A stretch of 64,000 bases of DNA from contig NZ_CP042808.1 in the NCBI RefSeq assembly GCF_004014775.2, positions 744,001 through 808,000 on the forward strand, given 5' to 3'. Each line of letters begins with the position of its first letter. The first letter of the stretch is position 1. The position numbers and the translations under genes are program-made. The notes beneath the pieces were generated by a model. It searched no databases, was not told the origin of the DNA, and saw only the letters and a program-made list of their open reading frames with translations. Source of the stretch: Acetobacter oryzoeni. Lineage in GTDB: Bacteria > Pseudomonadota > Alphaproteobacteria > Acetobacterales > Acetobacteraceae. This document shows positions 51,910 to 60,771 of this stretch, in pieces.

Positions 51910-53001
51910 TTACTGATAACGCGCCAGCCACCACCCGTAAGAAGGTGGCAGAACTTTTCCGGCATCTTTCACATGCAAAGTGCGTGCGGCTTCATACGGC
52001 CAGTGCGGATTGGCAAGTAAGGGACGACCAAGCGTTACCAAATCCAGCGCACCTGTGCGGATGAGTGCATCAGCCTGTCGGCCTTCGCTAATGTACCATG
52101 AGGTTGTGACAGGCAGCGCAGCTTCCTGTTTTACGCGCTGAGCATACGGAGCCATAAACCCGGAACCCCATGGAATGTTGGCGGTGGGCGTGGAAAACCC
52201 GATGCTGACATCCAGAAAATCCAAGCCTACACCTTTCATTTTCTCAACAAGGGCAATGGATTCCGCCAGAGTTTGCTCATCCTGCCCATCAAATTCAATC
52301 ACGCCAAAGCGCGCAGAAAGAGGTAGGTTTTCGGGCCATACAGCGCGCACGGCTTCCAGCGTTTCCAGTAAAAAGCGGCCGCGGTTTTCAGTAGATCCAC
52401 CATACTGATCTGTACGTTTGTTGGAGTGGGTGGACCAAAAGCTTTGCGCCAGATAACCGTGGGCAAAATGCAGCATCAGCCATTTAAACCCGGCATCTCG
52501 CGCACGTTCTGCGGCACGCACAAAATCGGCTTTTACACGGGCAATGTCATCCAATGTCATTTCCGTGGGCACGCGGGGCAGGTTGGCCCCAAATGCTATG
52601 GGAGAGGGGGCAATGGGTTGCCATCCTGCCGGGTCTGATTCCGGAATATGGTCATCACCTTCCCACGGCACGTGCGCGCTGGCTTTGCGGCCGGCATGGG
52701 CAAGCTGGATGCCCGGCACAGCGCCTGCTTTGCTAATAGCTGCTGTAATAGGGGCAAAAGCTGCGGCCTGCTCATCATTCCATAAGCCAAGGCAGTTGGG
52801 GGTAATGCGCCCTTCGGGGGAAACGGCTGTGGCTTCCACCACAACAAGTGCTGCACCACCACGGGCCAGTGTGGGGTAATGCACGCTGTGCCAATCATTC
52901 GGCACGCCTTCTTGCGCCGTGTATTGGCACATGGGGCCAACCACAATACGGTTGCGCAAGGTAATATCTTTAAGGGTATAGGTATCAAACAGTGTCGGCA
53001 T
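51910..53001 (-). CDS. Old Yellow Enzyme family ene-reductase (NADH:flavin oxidoreductase, YqjM/XenA-like)
   Basis: FMN-dependent reductase for electrophilic double bonds or nitro compounds. The 363 residues form a TIM barrel: LRNRIVVGPMCQYTA at the FMN face, QLAHAGRK, FKWLMLHFAHGYLAQSFWSTHSNKRTDQYGGSTENRGRF and LVTLGRPLLANPHWP. The usual HxAHGYLLHQFLSP is altered to HFAHGYLAQSFWST. GGAGAC precedes the ATG. Divergent from an ArsR gene, with a palindromic operator between. Confidence 0.93.
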   Translation of the reverse strand: MPTLFDTYTLKDITLRNRIVVGPMCQYTAQEGVPNDWHSVHYPTLARGGAALVVVEATAVSPEGRITPNCLGLWNDEQAAAFAPITAAISKAGAVPGIQLAHAGRKASAHVPWEGDDHIPESDPAGWQPIAPSPIAFGANLPRVPTEMTLDDIARVKADFVRAAERARDAGFKWLMLHFAHGYLAQSFWSTHSNKRTDQYGGSTENRGRFLLETLEAVRAVWPENLPLSARFGVIEFDGQDEQTLAESIALVEKMKGVGLDFLDVSIGFSTPTANIPWGSGFMAPYAQRVKQEAALPVTTSWYISEGRQADALIRTGALDLVTLGRPLLANPHWPYEAARTLHVKDAGKVLPPSYGWWLARYQ

Positions 53002-53037
53002 GCGTAGTCTCCGTTACGGATCAGGTCTGCACGACCA

Positions 53038-53061
53038 TTAGTTCGACTATAATCGAACTAA
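53038..53061. promoter_or_regulatory. Palindromic operator between the ene-reductase and ArsR genes
   Basis: TTAGTTCGA (53038-53046) and TCGAACTAA (53053-53061) are perfect inverted repeats. The sequence TATAAT (53048-53053) lies in its centre and could be the -10 box of the arsR promoter. An ArsR dimer bound here would block that promoter and probably the divergent one as well. Confidence 0.75.
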
Positions 53062-53097
53062 TCCTGAAGGCAAGAGTTAAGGGCTTGGGCACAACTC

Positions 53098-53430
53098 ATG
53101 AAGCAGTATGATCATCCTGCCCCCGAAGAGTTCCAACTGGCGGGTATTCTGCACGCGCTGGCAGACCCTTTTCGGCTTTCTGTTGTGCAAAAGCTGATGC
53201 AGCATCAGCCTCAGGCCTGTGCGCCATTGCAGGATGGGCGGCCCAAATCTTCTATCTCGCACCATTTTGCGGTGCTGCGTAAATCTGGTTTGTTGCGCAC
53301 GGAAGTTGTGGGCGTGACGCATATGAACAGCCTGCGTTTGCAGGATATGGAAGCCCGCTTTCCCGGCCTGCTGGCAGCTATTCTGGCCGCTGCGGAGCAA
53401 GAGGAAATGCCTGATCCGCAACCGGCCTGA
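53098..53430 (+). CDS. ArsR/SmtB-type winged-helix transcriptional regulator
   Basis: A 110-residue regulator. The winged-helix core runs about 10-90, with ILHALADPFRLSVVQKLM, SISHHFAVLRKSGLL as recognition helix and a short wing. No CxC metal site; one cysteine (C41) only. So it probably senses a redox or organic signal and not a metal (inference). Most likely represses itself and the divergent ene-reductase through the palindrome. Its stop is 15 bases from the convergent alcohol dehydrogenase. Confidence 0.88.
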   Translation: MKQYDHPAPEEFQLAGILHALADPFRLSVVQKLMQHQPQACAPLQDGRPKSSISHHFAVLRKSGLLRTEVVGVTHMNSLRLQDMEARFPGLLAAILAAAEQEEMPDPQPA

Positions 53431-53445
53431 TATATTGATCTGGGC

Positions 53446-54429
53446 TTAGGGCACCAGCACGGCGGCACCATCAAACCGTCCATGCCGTAAATCATCCAGC
53501 GCCTTGTTGGCGTCTTTCAAGGCGTATGTGGTTGTGGTGGTGTGAATGCCAATTTTGGGCGCGATGGACAGAAAATCCAACCCATCCTGACGGGTGAGAT
53601 TGGCAACGGATACAATTTCGCGCTCTTCCCACAAGATATCATAAGAAAAAGCGGGTATTTCGCTCATATGGATACCTGCACAGACTACGCGCCCGCCTTT
53701 GCGCAGGGTTTTAAGGGCTGCTGGCACCAAGGCGCCTACAGGTGCAAAAATAATGGTGGCATCCAGTTGTTCAGGCGGCAGTTCGTCAGAACCTCCGGCC
53801 CATGTGGCTCCTAATTCGCGCGCAAAGGCTTGGGTTTTTGCATCACCAGGGCGGGTAAAGGCGTAAACCTGCTTTTTCTGCCAGACCAGAACCTGCGCAA
53901 TAATATGGGCCGCAGCACCAAAGCCATATAACCCCACTTTTTGCGCATTTCCGGTTTTTACCAAGGAACGCCAGCCAATAAGCCCGGCGCACAATAGGGG
54001 CGCCACTTCTACGGCCGATCCTTCTTCCCCTAGTGGGAAGGCAAAACGCGCATCGGCCACGGCCATTGTGGCGTAACCGCCATCTCGCGTGTATCCGGTA
54101 AATACGGGGTGGTCACACAGGTTTTCATGATGATCGCTGCAATAAAAGCAGTGCCCGCATGTGTGCCCAAGCCACGGAATACCCACGCGCTGCCCAACAG
54201 ATAAAGAGGTAACGCCAGAGCCAATCTGATCAATCCGCCCGACAATTTCGTGGCCGGGAATAATGGGCAGCTTGGGGTGTGTGAGGTCTCCATCCACCAC
54301 GTGCAAATCTGTGCGGCACACACCGCAGGCCAGCACTTTTACCCGAATTTCACCGGGGCCGGGCACCGGGTCTGGCACTTCCTCCCATTGCAAGGGTGTT
54401 TTGGGCTGGTGCAGACGCATGGCAAACAT
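53446..54429 (-). CDS. Zinc-dependent alcohol dehydrogenase
   Basis: Medium-chain dehydrogenase oxidising alcohols or reducing aldehydes with NAD(P). The 327 residues show catalytic zinc ligands C38 in CGVCRTDLH and the GHEIVG histidine. The structural zinc loop is CGHCFYCSDHHENLC. Nucleotide binding is in VGLYGFGAAAHIIAQV, slightly unlike GxGxxG. Substrate unknown. Possibly part of the same stress set as the ene-reductase, but transcribed separately. Confidence 0.9.
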   Translation of the reverse strand: MFAMRLHQPKTPLQWEEVPDPVPGPGEIRVKVLACGVCRTDLHVVDGDLTHPKLPIIPGHEIVGRIDQIGSGVTSLSVGQRVGIPWLGHTCGHCFYCSDHHENLCDHPVFTGYTRDGGYATMAVADARFAFPLGEEGSAVEVAPLLCAGLIGWRSLVKTGNAQKVGLYGFGAAAHIIAQVLVWQKKQVYAFTRPGDAKTQAFARELGATWAGGSDELPPEQLDATIIFAPVGALVPAALKTLRKGGRVVCAGIHMSEIPAFSYDILWEEREIVSVANLTRQDGLDFLSIAPKIGIHTTTTTYALKDANKALDDLRHGRFDGAAVLVP

Positions 54430-54541
54430 GGAGGTTTCCTTTCTGCGGTATCAAACCTTGGTATTTCTACCAGAACGAAGCCTACCCTGCGCAGGGGAAC
54501 ATGGGCTGTCTTTGATCTGTCGCAGTTTAAGGGCGTGTTTT

Positions 54542-55303
54542 TTAGTTCTGGCTTAAAAGAGGCACGGCGCGGCCGCCTGCGCCATTGGTAAATGCCTGCA
54601 CCTGCACGCCAATAACGTGCCACCCGGCCTGATTATGAAACAGCAGGGGCGCACCACTGCTGCCATGCGTGCCAGCACAATCATGCACCAGTAAAGGGTT
54701 GCCGCCCTCATCTTGGGTTGTATTTAAAAAATGGCAGTTCTGATCAGCGGTAATAATATCAGGTTGATTTTGTTCATACCCACCCAATACAACAGGCATT
54801 CCGGGTGTTAGGGCCTGTAATGGGGTATCAATATGAAAAACCTCATCCGGCTTGGCAATGGCATGGTCCAGAATAAGCGTGGCATGGTCTAACCCGCCGC
54901 TATTACTTTCCTGATCCGTTCTATAACCGGGGGGAATAATAATTTGCACAGCACGGGCGTGGGCCATGTAATGCTCACCCGTATAGGCACGTAAAAAATG
55001 CACGCTCTGGGGCTGTACAAACCCACGCACATGGCTCAGCCACAGGCAATGCCCGGCGGTTTCCACCACGTTAGGCGCAATCAGAAAACCAGTGCATCTG
55101 CTGCCCAGTTCTGTTTGCACACGCCCCACGGCAGACCAAGGCGGCTGCGTGGCATCCACTCTTTGGCGCGGATCATGTAGCCCTACACCAGCCAGATGCG
55201 TGCGATAGGCAGGGCCTTCTGCCAAGGCTGCATGGCCCATAAAAGTGGCCTGCATGGCAGCGGCAAATGCCACCATGCAGGAAAAAAGAAGGTTACACGC
55301 CAT
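54542..55303 (-). CDS. Secreted trypsin-like serine protease
   Basis: A 253-residue exported protease of the chymotrypsin family. Signal peptide about 1-27; catalytic H85 in ETAGHC, D139 in GGLDHATL and S216 in GTHGSSGAP (GSSGAP where GDSGGP is usual). Cysteines C70/C86 and C190/C209 may form disulfides. The start MACNLLFSCM overlaps the galE stop by 11 bases, with AGGG ahead, so it is translated with galE. An extension to 55357 would lie inside galE. Physiological target unknown. Confidence 0.82.
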   Translation of the reverse strand: MACNLLFSCMVAFAAAMQATFMGHAALAEGPAYRTHLAGVGLHDPRQRVDATQPPWSAVGRVQTELGSRCTGFLIAPNVVETAGHCLWLSHVRGFVQPQSVHFLRAYTGEHYMAHARAVQIIIPPGYRTDQESNSGGLDHATLILDHAIAKPDEVFHIDTPLQALTPGMPVVLGGYEQNQPDIITADQNCHFLNTTQDEGGNPLLVHDCAGTHGSSGAPLLFHNQAGWHVIGVQVQAFTNGAGGRAVPLLSQN

Positions 55304-56279
55304 AACCCTGCGGGTGGTTTTTGCGCCAGTTGAAGGCTGTTTCCACAATCCGATCAATATCCGTAAACTCTGGTGCCCAACCGGTAGCTTCCATCAGGCG
55401 GGCAGGGCTGGCAACCAAGCTGGCTGGATCCCCTGCACGGCGCGGGCCTGCCTGCCAAGGCACTTCCAGATTGCTCACGCGGCCCACGGCATCAATAATT
55501 TCACGGTTGGAATTGCCGCGCCCTGTGCCAACGTTAAACACCACGCTTTTATCATTCAGCAACGGCAATACGGCCAGATGGGCACGCGCCAGATCTGTAA
55601 CATGCACATAATCACGGATGCAGGTGCCATCTGGCGTGGGGTAATCCTCACCAAACAGGGTAAGGGCTGGGCGGCGCTTCAGGGCGGCATCAATAACCAG
55701 CGGGATCAGGTGCGTTTCGGGGCGGTGGTCTTCCCCCGCACGGCCAGAAGGATCTGCTCCGGCAGCGTTGAAATACCGCAGGCACGCACTTTTCAGGCCA
55801 TGAATTTTATCTGCCCAGTACAGGGCGCGTTCCACCATATATTTGCTCTCACCATAAGGGGAGCCGGGGTTAATGGGAGAATCCTCGTTAATCGGGCCTT
55901 CCCCGGCGGAACCAAACAGGTTGGCGGTAGAGGAAAACACAAAGCGTTTCACACCATGGCGCACACAGGCATCAATCAAACCAAAGCCGTAACCTGCATT
56001 GGCTGTCATGTACATCATGGGGTTCTGCATGCTTTCTCCCACTAGAGAAAGCGCTGCAAAATGCAAAATGCCATCCCACGGGCCGGAGGAAAGAACTTTA
56101 TCCAGACAGGCAATGTCTGAAATATCACCTTGCACAAAAGTGGCCTGATCAGGCACGGCAGCGCGATGGCCAGTGCGTAGGTTGTCCAGCACAACAACGT
56201 CATGCCCATCATCCAGCAGGGCAAGAACAACGTGGCTGCCAACATACCCAGCGCCACCAGTTACCAGAAAACGTGCCAT
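55293..56279 (-). CDS. galE: UDP-glucose 4-epimerase
   Basis: Interconverts UDP-glucose and UDP-galactose for polysaccharide synthesis. The 328 residues show GGAGYVGSHVVLALLDDGH for NAD, the catalytic YxxxK in YGESKYMVE, RYFNAAGADPSGRAGE and DGTCIRDYVHV. The protease gene follows with overlap. AGAGAG precedes the ATG. Confidence 0.95.
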   Translation of the reverse strand: MARFLVTGGAGYVGSHVVLALLDDGHDVVVLDNLRTGHRAAVPDQATFVQGDISDIACLDKVLSSGPWDGILHFAALSLVGESMQNPMMYMTANAGYGFGLIDACVRHGVKRFVFSSTANLFGSAGEGPINEDSPINPGSPYGESKYMVERALYWADKIHGLKSACLRYFNAAGADPSGRAGEDHRPETHLIPLVIDAALKRRPALTLFGEDYPTPDGTCIRDYVHVTDLARAHLAVLPLLNDKSVVFNVGTGRGNSNREIIDAVGRVSNLEVPWQAGPRRAGDPASLVASPARLMEATGWAPEFTDIDRIVETAFNWRKNHPQGYGV

Positions 56280-56366
56280 ACTCTCTTTTCGCTCCGTGCA
56301 ATGTAAAAAGTCATGTCCACCTATCTTGCTGATAAGTCGGGCAGAATATTTTGCTCAGTCCCTGTT

Positions 56367-59168
56367 TCAGAACGGTTTGAGCAAACGGTCAAGATAATCC
56401 AGTTCCTGCTGCGGGCGTGTGCGGTCTGAATCTCGTCGCCTGAGTTCCTGCTCAATTTCTCTGGCGCGCTGGCGGGCCACGTTATCTGGAATGTGGGTGG
56501 AATCATCTTCGGTCTGATCCTTGCCTTCACCCAGTTTGCGGCCCAGCGGATCGCGCTTGCCGCCCTGTTGGTCTTCTTCCTCCTGATTTTCTGAGGAATC
56601 AGACGGTGTGCCAGAACCATTCTGCCCATCGGATGCACTACCAGAGCCGGAAGATCCATCAGACGGGCTGCCAAGTGCAGGCAAAAAGCTGGGGATACTG
56701 TTTTTGCCATTGCCCTTAACGGCATCCTGCATTTGCTGGCGGGTTTTGCGCAGGGCTTCCAATGCTTTTTCTTCAGCATTGGCGGCGGCGGCATCATCTC
56801 CATCGGCCAGCGCCTTGCGGGCATCCTGCATGCTTTTGCGGGCTTCATCAAAAGCGGCGGGGGTTTTGCCTGTCAGATCCTTGAATTCGTCTTTCAGCTC
56901 ATCCAGCGCGTGTTCCAGCGCATGCTGCATGGCGCGTTCATTGCGGCGGGCTGCTGCCTGTGCCTCTGCTTTGGCAGGGTCGGGCATGGCTGGTGGTGTT
57001 TCGGGCTGCGCGGGCGGAGGGGGTGGCGCGGTCGGTGCGTTTTCCGAACCCGGCGGCATGGGCAGGCCTAAACGGCGCAACAGTTCGGATGTGGGCATGT
57101 TGGCGTAATCGGCCTCACCATCACCATCGTCTGCCAGATCACTCTGCTTTTGGGCCTGCGCTTTCAGGTTTTCATCAAGGCGAGATTGCGCATGGTCCAA
57201 CAGGGCAGTTTGTTTGCTGGCCAGATCATGCAGGGCGGCTGCCTGTTCACGCATTTTCTGCTGTGCCAACATCTGCTGCGCCAAGTTTGCCATATCCTGC
57301 GGTGTGGCGTTGCGCATGCGCTCGGTGGCGTTTTCCATATCCTGCAAACGCTTGAGCGCTTCATCCGCATGGCCATTGGTGGCATCGGACTGAAGTTGAC
57401 GCATCAGGCGGGAAAAAGCCTGATTACCCGCGCTGGTAAAGCCCGGAAGATCGGGAATAACCGTATGATCTTTCATGGCCTGGTTGGCCAGTGCCTGCAT
57501 TTTGCGGCTGATGGCGCTTTGCAGGGTTTTTAACCTGTCTTCCAGTTCCTGCTGGGCCTGTTGCCCTTGCTGTCCATCCTGGCGCATGTGCTGGAGTTGC
57601 TGTGCCACAGCGGCTTGGGCTGCACGTACATCAATAGATGCCTGGGCACTGGCATCATCCCCATTACGGCGGTCTTCTATATCCAGCGCCAGATCCCACA
57701 GCAGGTTTGTGGCGCCTGCGCGGGCAGTGGCGATATCTGTCAGACTGTCATCCAGCATGGCCACCACGCTGCTGAGTGCCAGCAACATGCCGGTATGTTC
57801 ACGCACGGGGCCGGGGGCATCGGCTAGTGCTTCCAGATCTGATGCCGCATCCTGCCGGCTTTCCTGCCCCAGAGCAAAGCGTTTGCGTACATCCAGCAAA
57901 GCGCGAGCAATGGGGGAATGGAAGGTGCGTGCGCCCATGCGGAATGTGGCAGAAGCGCTTTTGCCTTCATGCCCACTGACAGAGGTGGCCACCACGCGGC
58001 CGATTACGGTTTCACCCGCCCACGGGTCTTCCGAAAGATCTGGGCTGATAGCGCCTTTTACAGATTTGGGGTGCCCAACAAGAGGCAGGGGAATGGTAAG
58101 CACGCGTTCCGGCCCATGCTTGGCATGTGCCAGATGTAACTCCACCTTAAGGGATGCCAAACCATAGGCATGGCTGGCCTCATACGGCAGAAGTGTGCGC
58201 CATTCTTCCTTGCGGGGAGAACCGGGGTTAGGCCCCCATTTCACGCTGGGGTCTGCATCAGGCAGAACGGTCACAGGCCATTGGGCCAATGTGCGGCCAC
58301 GGCCTGTAAGGCGTACGGTGCCAGAATGCTCCAACACCACATCCAGCTTCCAGCTATGGGCATCCAGCTTATGGCGTGTGGCATCATGCAGCACCATGCC
58401 GCCCTGTTCCCGCAAGGTGGGGTGGGAGGCCAAGCCTGTAACAATAGCGGTGAGGTGCGCCCCTTGCGGGGTTTGGGGTGGCGTTTTGATATTGCCCAGA
58501 AAAACCGGGGCATCTGGCGCATAAGCGGGTGGGGTTATCCATGCCTCTACGCGTGGGAAGGGAACATCAGGGTCATCCCGCCCCGGAATAAACCCGGCAA
58601 GAATACGCCCCGGCGCGGAGGCCCCCGCAAGCCCGGCGGTGCCAGCAAGGGCTGCCACCAATACCCAAGCACCAATCTGCCGTGTTCGGCCTTGTGGCCA
58701 AAGGCGCGGCCAACCGGCCCGCAACGTGCCGAGTGATGCCAGAATGCGCTGTTGATGTGCTTGCCATAAGGTGCTGGAACTTTGCGAGGCTGTGCCCGCA
58801 GGGTGGTCCGTTAGCGTAGCAAGGGGGCGGTTGAGGAGGCCGGATGCCTGTTCAATCCGCCGATCAACCTCGCTTGAGGTGGGGGGCGCAAGGTTTTCAA
58901 TATCCTTGTGCAGCCGCCAGCCACATAAGCTCAGCCAACTTGCCACCAGCAGCAGCCGCACACCATCTGGCAGGTGCTGAGGAATACGCAGCAAAGACGC
59001 CACACAATAAATACCCAGCAGGGCAAGAGTGGGCTGCAACGCAGGCCACAACCGTTCTATCCGCAAAACAATGGTGGCGTGGCGGCGTGCAGTGGCAAGG
59101 CGCTCCGCCAGCGCTCCATCCTCAGCGGTAGAGGCGGTCAGGGATTGGTGCAGACCGCCTTGGTTCAT
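56367..59168 (-). CDS. DUF4175 / TIGR02302 family membrane protein
   Basis: A 933-residue envelope protein of Alphaproteobacteria. Two N-terminal transmembrane helices (about 40-85) and a third near 165 precede a periplasmic region. Long stretches of Gln/Ala/Asp-rich helix (about 480-700) are probably coiled coil. A low-complexity Ser/Gly/Asp segment and a short conserved end with ELDYLDRLLKPF finish the protein. Function unknown. Its ATG overlaps the lysA stop by four bases (ATGA), so it is coupled to the lysine gene, as is usual for this family. Confidence 0.85.
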   Translation of the reverse strand: MNQGGLHQSLTASTAEDGALAERLATARRHATIVLRIERLWPALQPTLALLGIYCVASLLRIPQHLPDGVRLLLVASWLSLCGWRLHKDIENLAPPTSSEVDRRIEQASGLLNRPLATLTDHPAGTASQSSSTLWQAHQQRILASLGTLRAGWPRLWPQGRTRQIGAWVLVAALAGTAGLAGASAPGRILAGFIPGRDDPDVPFPRVEAWITPPAYAPDAPVFLGNIKTPPQTPQGAHLTAIVTGLASHPTLREQGGMVLHDATRHKLDAHSWKLDVVLEHSGTVRLTGRGRTLAQWPVTVLPDADPSVKWGPNPGSPRKEEWRTLLPYEASHAYGLASLKVELHLAHAKHGPERVLTIPLPLVGHPKSVKGAISPDLSEDPWAGETVIGRVVATSVSGHEGKSASATFRMGARTFHSPIARALLDVRKRFALGQESRQDAASDLEALADAPGPVREHTGMLLALSSVVAMLDDSLTDIATARAGATNLLWDLALDIEDRRNGDDASAQASIDVRAAQAAVAQQLQHMRQDGQQGQQAQQELEDRLKTLQSAISRKMQALANQAMKDHTVIPDLPGFTSAGNQAFSRLMRQLQSDATNGHADEALKRLQDMENATERMRNATPQDMANLAQQMLAQQKMREQAAALHDLASKQTALLDHAQSRLDENLKAQAQKQSDLADDGDGEADYANMPTSELLRRLGLPMPPGSENAPTAPPPPPAQPETPPAMPDPAKAEAQAAARRNERAMQHALEHALDELKDEFKDLTGKTPAAFDEARKSMQDARKALADGDDAAAANAEEKALEALRKTRQQMQDAVKGNGKNSIPSFLPALGSPSDGSSGSGSASDGQNGSGTPSDSSENQEEEDQQGGKRDPLGRKLGEGKDQTEDDSTHIPDNVARQRAREIEQELRRRDSDRTRPQQELDYLDRLLKPF

Positions 59169-60508
59169 GTGGCTTTGGCAAGGTGGGGGGGCACAGTTTC
59201 ATCCTGCCACAGTTCTTCAACACTCTGCCTTTGGCGTATCACCTGCCACTGGCCATCTTCAACCAGAACTTCTGCAGCAAGCGGGCGGCTGTTGTAGGTG
59301 GAGCTCATAACCGCACCATACGCGCCTGTATCCAGCAGGGCTATACGTGCATTGCGTGCCAGCGGGGGCAAAAGCCTGTCCCGCGCAAATGTATCTCCAC
59401 TTTCGCACACGGGGCCAACCACATGGGCCAGAGAAACAGGCTGGCTGAACGCCTGCGGTGCCAGCGGCAGAATACCATGCCACGCATCATACATGCTGGG
59501 GCGCAGCAGTTCGTTCATGGCCGTATCCAGCACAAGAAAGGGCACATCCATGCCATGTGCCTTACGCAGGATCACGCTGCTCAGCAGCACACCAGCCGGG
59601 CCAATGGGCCAGCGCCCCGGCTCAATAGCCAGCTTTACGCCCAGATCACCCAGTTCTGCCTTAATGGCACCAGCAAGGGCTTCGGGCTGCCCTTCGGTTT
59701 CATTGCGGTAGCAAATGCCAAGGCCGCCGCCACAATCCACAACGCTTACGGCATTGCCGGCAGCACGCACGGTGCGCACCAGTTCCGCCACGCGGGCATA
59801 GGCTGCACGATAAGGAGCCGTGGTTAAAATCTGGCTGCCAATATGGGTAGCAAACCCAACAGGCTGCACACCGGGAAGGGTGAATGCATGAGCATACAGT
59901 GCTGCGGCATCCTGAAACGGAATGCCAAATTTGTTGGCCGCCAACCCGGTTGTAATTTTGGCGTGGGTTTTGGCATCCACATCCGGGTTTACGCGCAGCG
60001 TAATGGTGGCCTGCTTGCCCAGCTTGCTGGCAATGGTAGAAATAGCTTCCAGCTCTTCCGCGCTTTCCACGTTAATCTGGCCAATGCCGTGGCTAATGGC
60101 TTGCTCCAGTTCGGCATCTGTTTTGCCAACGCCGGAAAACACAATGCGGCCTGCCGGAATATCGGCCTTTAGAGCGCGTGCTAGTTCACCACCGCTTACA
60201 ATATCCGCCCCAAAACCTTCCTGACCGATCAGGGTAAGAATAGCCAGATGATCATTGGCTTTCACGGCATAGTGGATGGAAACATCCAGCCCGGCATTGT
60301 GCATGGCGGTGTGCATGCGCCGCATACGTGCGCGCAGCGTGCCAGCCCCCAACACCCAGCAGGGCGTGCCAACAGAATCAGCTATGGCGTTCAGGGCCAC
60401 GCCTTCCAGCATCAGCCCACAGGTGGGGTCAACCGTAAGCTGCGGGTGTGTTTTTAACAGTTCTGCCAGTGTTGGGTCGGCATCGGTATAAACAGGTGTT
60501 TCGGCCAT
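59165..60508 (-). CDS. lysA: Diaminopimelate decarboxylase
   Basis: Last step of lysine synthesis: PLP-dependent decarboxylation of meso-diaminopimelate. The 447 residues show the PLP lysine in HYAVKANDHLAIL, HIGSQI, DCGGGLGICY, EPGRWPIGPAGVLL and CESGDTFARDR. The start is MAETPVY; an extension to 60556 exists but lacks family similarity. Between lptM and the DUF4175 gene. Confidence 0.96.
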   Translation of the reverse strand: MAETPVYTDADPTLAELLKTHPQLTVDPTCGLMLEGVALNAIADSVGTPCWVLGAGTLRARMRRMHTAMHNAGLDVSIHYAVKANDHLAILTLIGQEGFGADIVSGGELARALKADIPAGRIVFSGVGKTDAELEQAISHGIGQINVESAEELEAISTIASKLGKQATITLRVNPDVDAKTHAKITTGLAANKFGIPFQDAAALYAHAFTLPGVQPVGFATHIGSQILTTAPYRAAYARVAELVRTVRAAGNAVSVVDCGGGLGICYRNETEGQPEALAGAIKAELGDLGVKLAIEPGRWPIGPAGVLLSSVILRKAHGMDVPFLVLDTAMNELLRPSMYDAWHGILPLAPQAFSQPVSLAHVVGPVCESGDTFARDRLLPPLARNARIALLDTGAYGAVMSSTYNSRPLAAEVLVEDGQWQVIRQRQSVEELWQDETVPPHLAKAT

Positions 60509-60624
60509 GAGGCGTAAAAGCCCTGATTGTAAAAGAGGAGCAGGAGGCCACGCCAAGAAAAACTCGGCATGGCTGGTTACGAAGTGCGGTGCAGTATCAA
60601 ACCAATATAATGCGCACTGTGGTC

Positions 60625-60768
60625 TTATTCATCCGGTGGGTACATCCGCGGGTAGGTAATTTTATTTTGCGGGCCGGGCTGATGTGGCGTGCCCTTTTTG
60701 CCGCAGGCTGCCAAAGGCAGAAACAAGATAGTGGCCAGCGCAAGGCCAAAAATCAGGCGGTAATTCAT
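60625..60768 (-). CDS. lptM: Small lipoprotein, LptM-like
   Basis: A 47-residue protein. A lipoprotein signal ends in LPLAAC (cysteine at 22), followed by GKKGTPHQPGP and a short proline-rich tail. LptM-type lipoproteins stabilise the LptD lipopolysaccharide translocon. The gene starts three bases after the argH stop and lies before lysA, the standard location. Its length makes it easy to miss. Confidence 0.8.
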   Translation of the reverse strand: MNYRLIFGLALATILFLPLAACGKKGTPHQPGPQNKITYPRMYPPDE

Positions 60769-60771
60769 GGT

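Noticed and set aside
50825..51934. 369-codon frame antisense to panB, extending into tRNA-Tyr
   Set aside because: It overlaps a complete tRNA and all of panB, and its product has no recognisable pattern.
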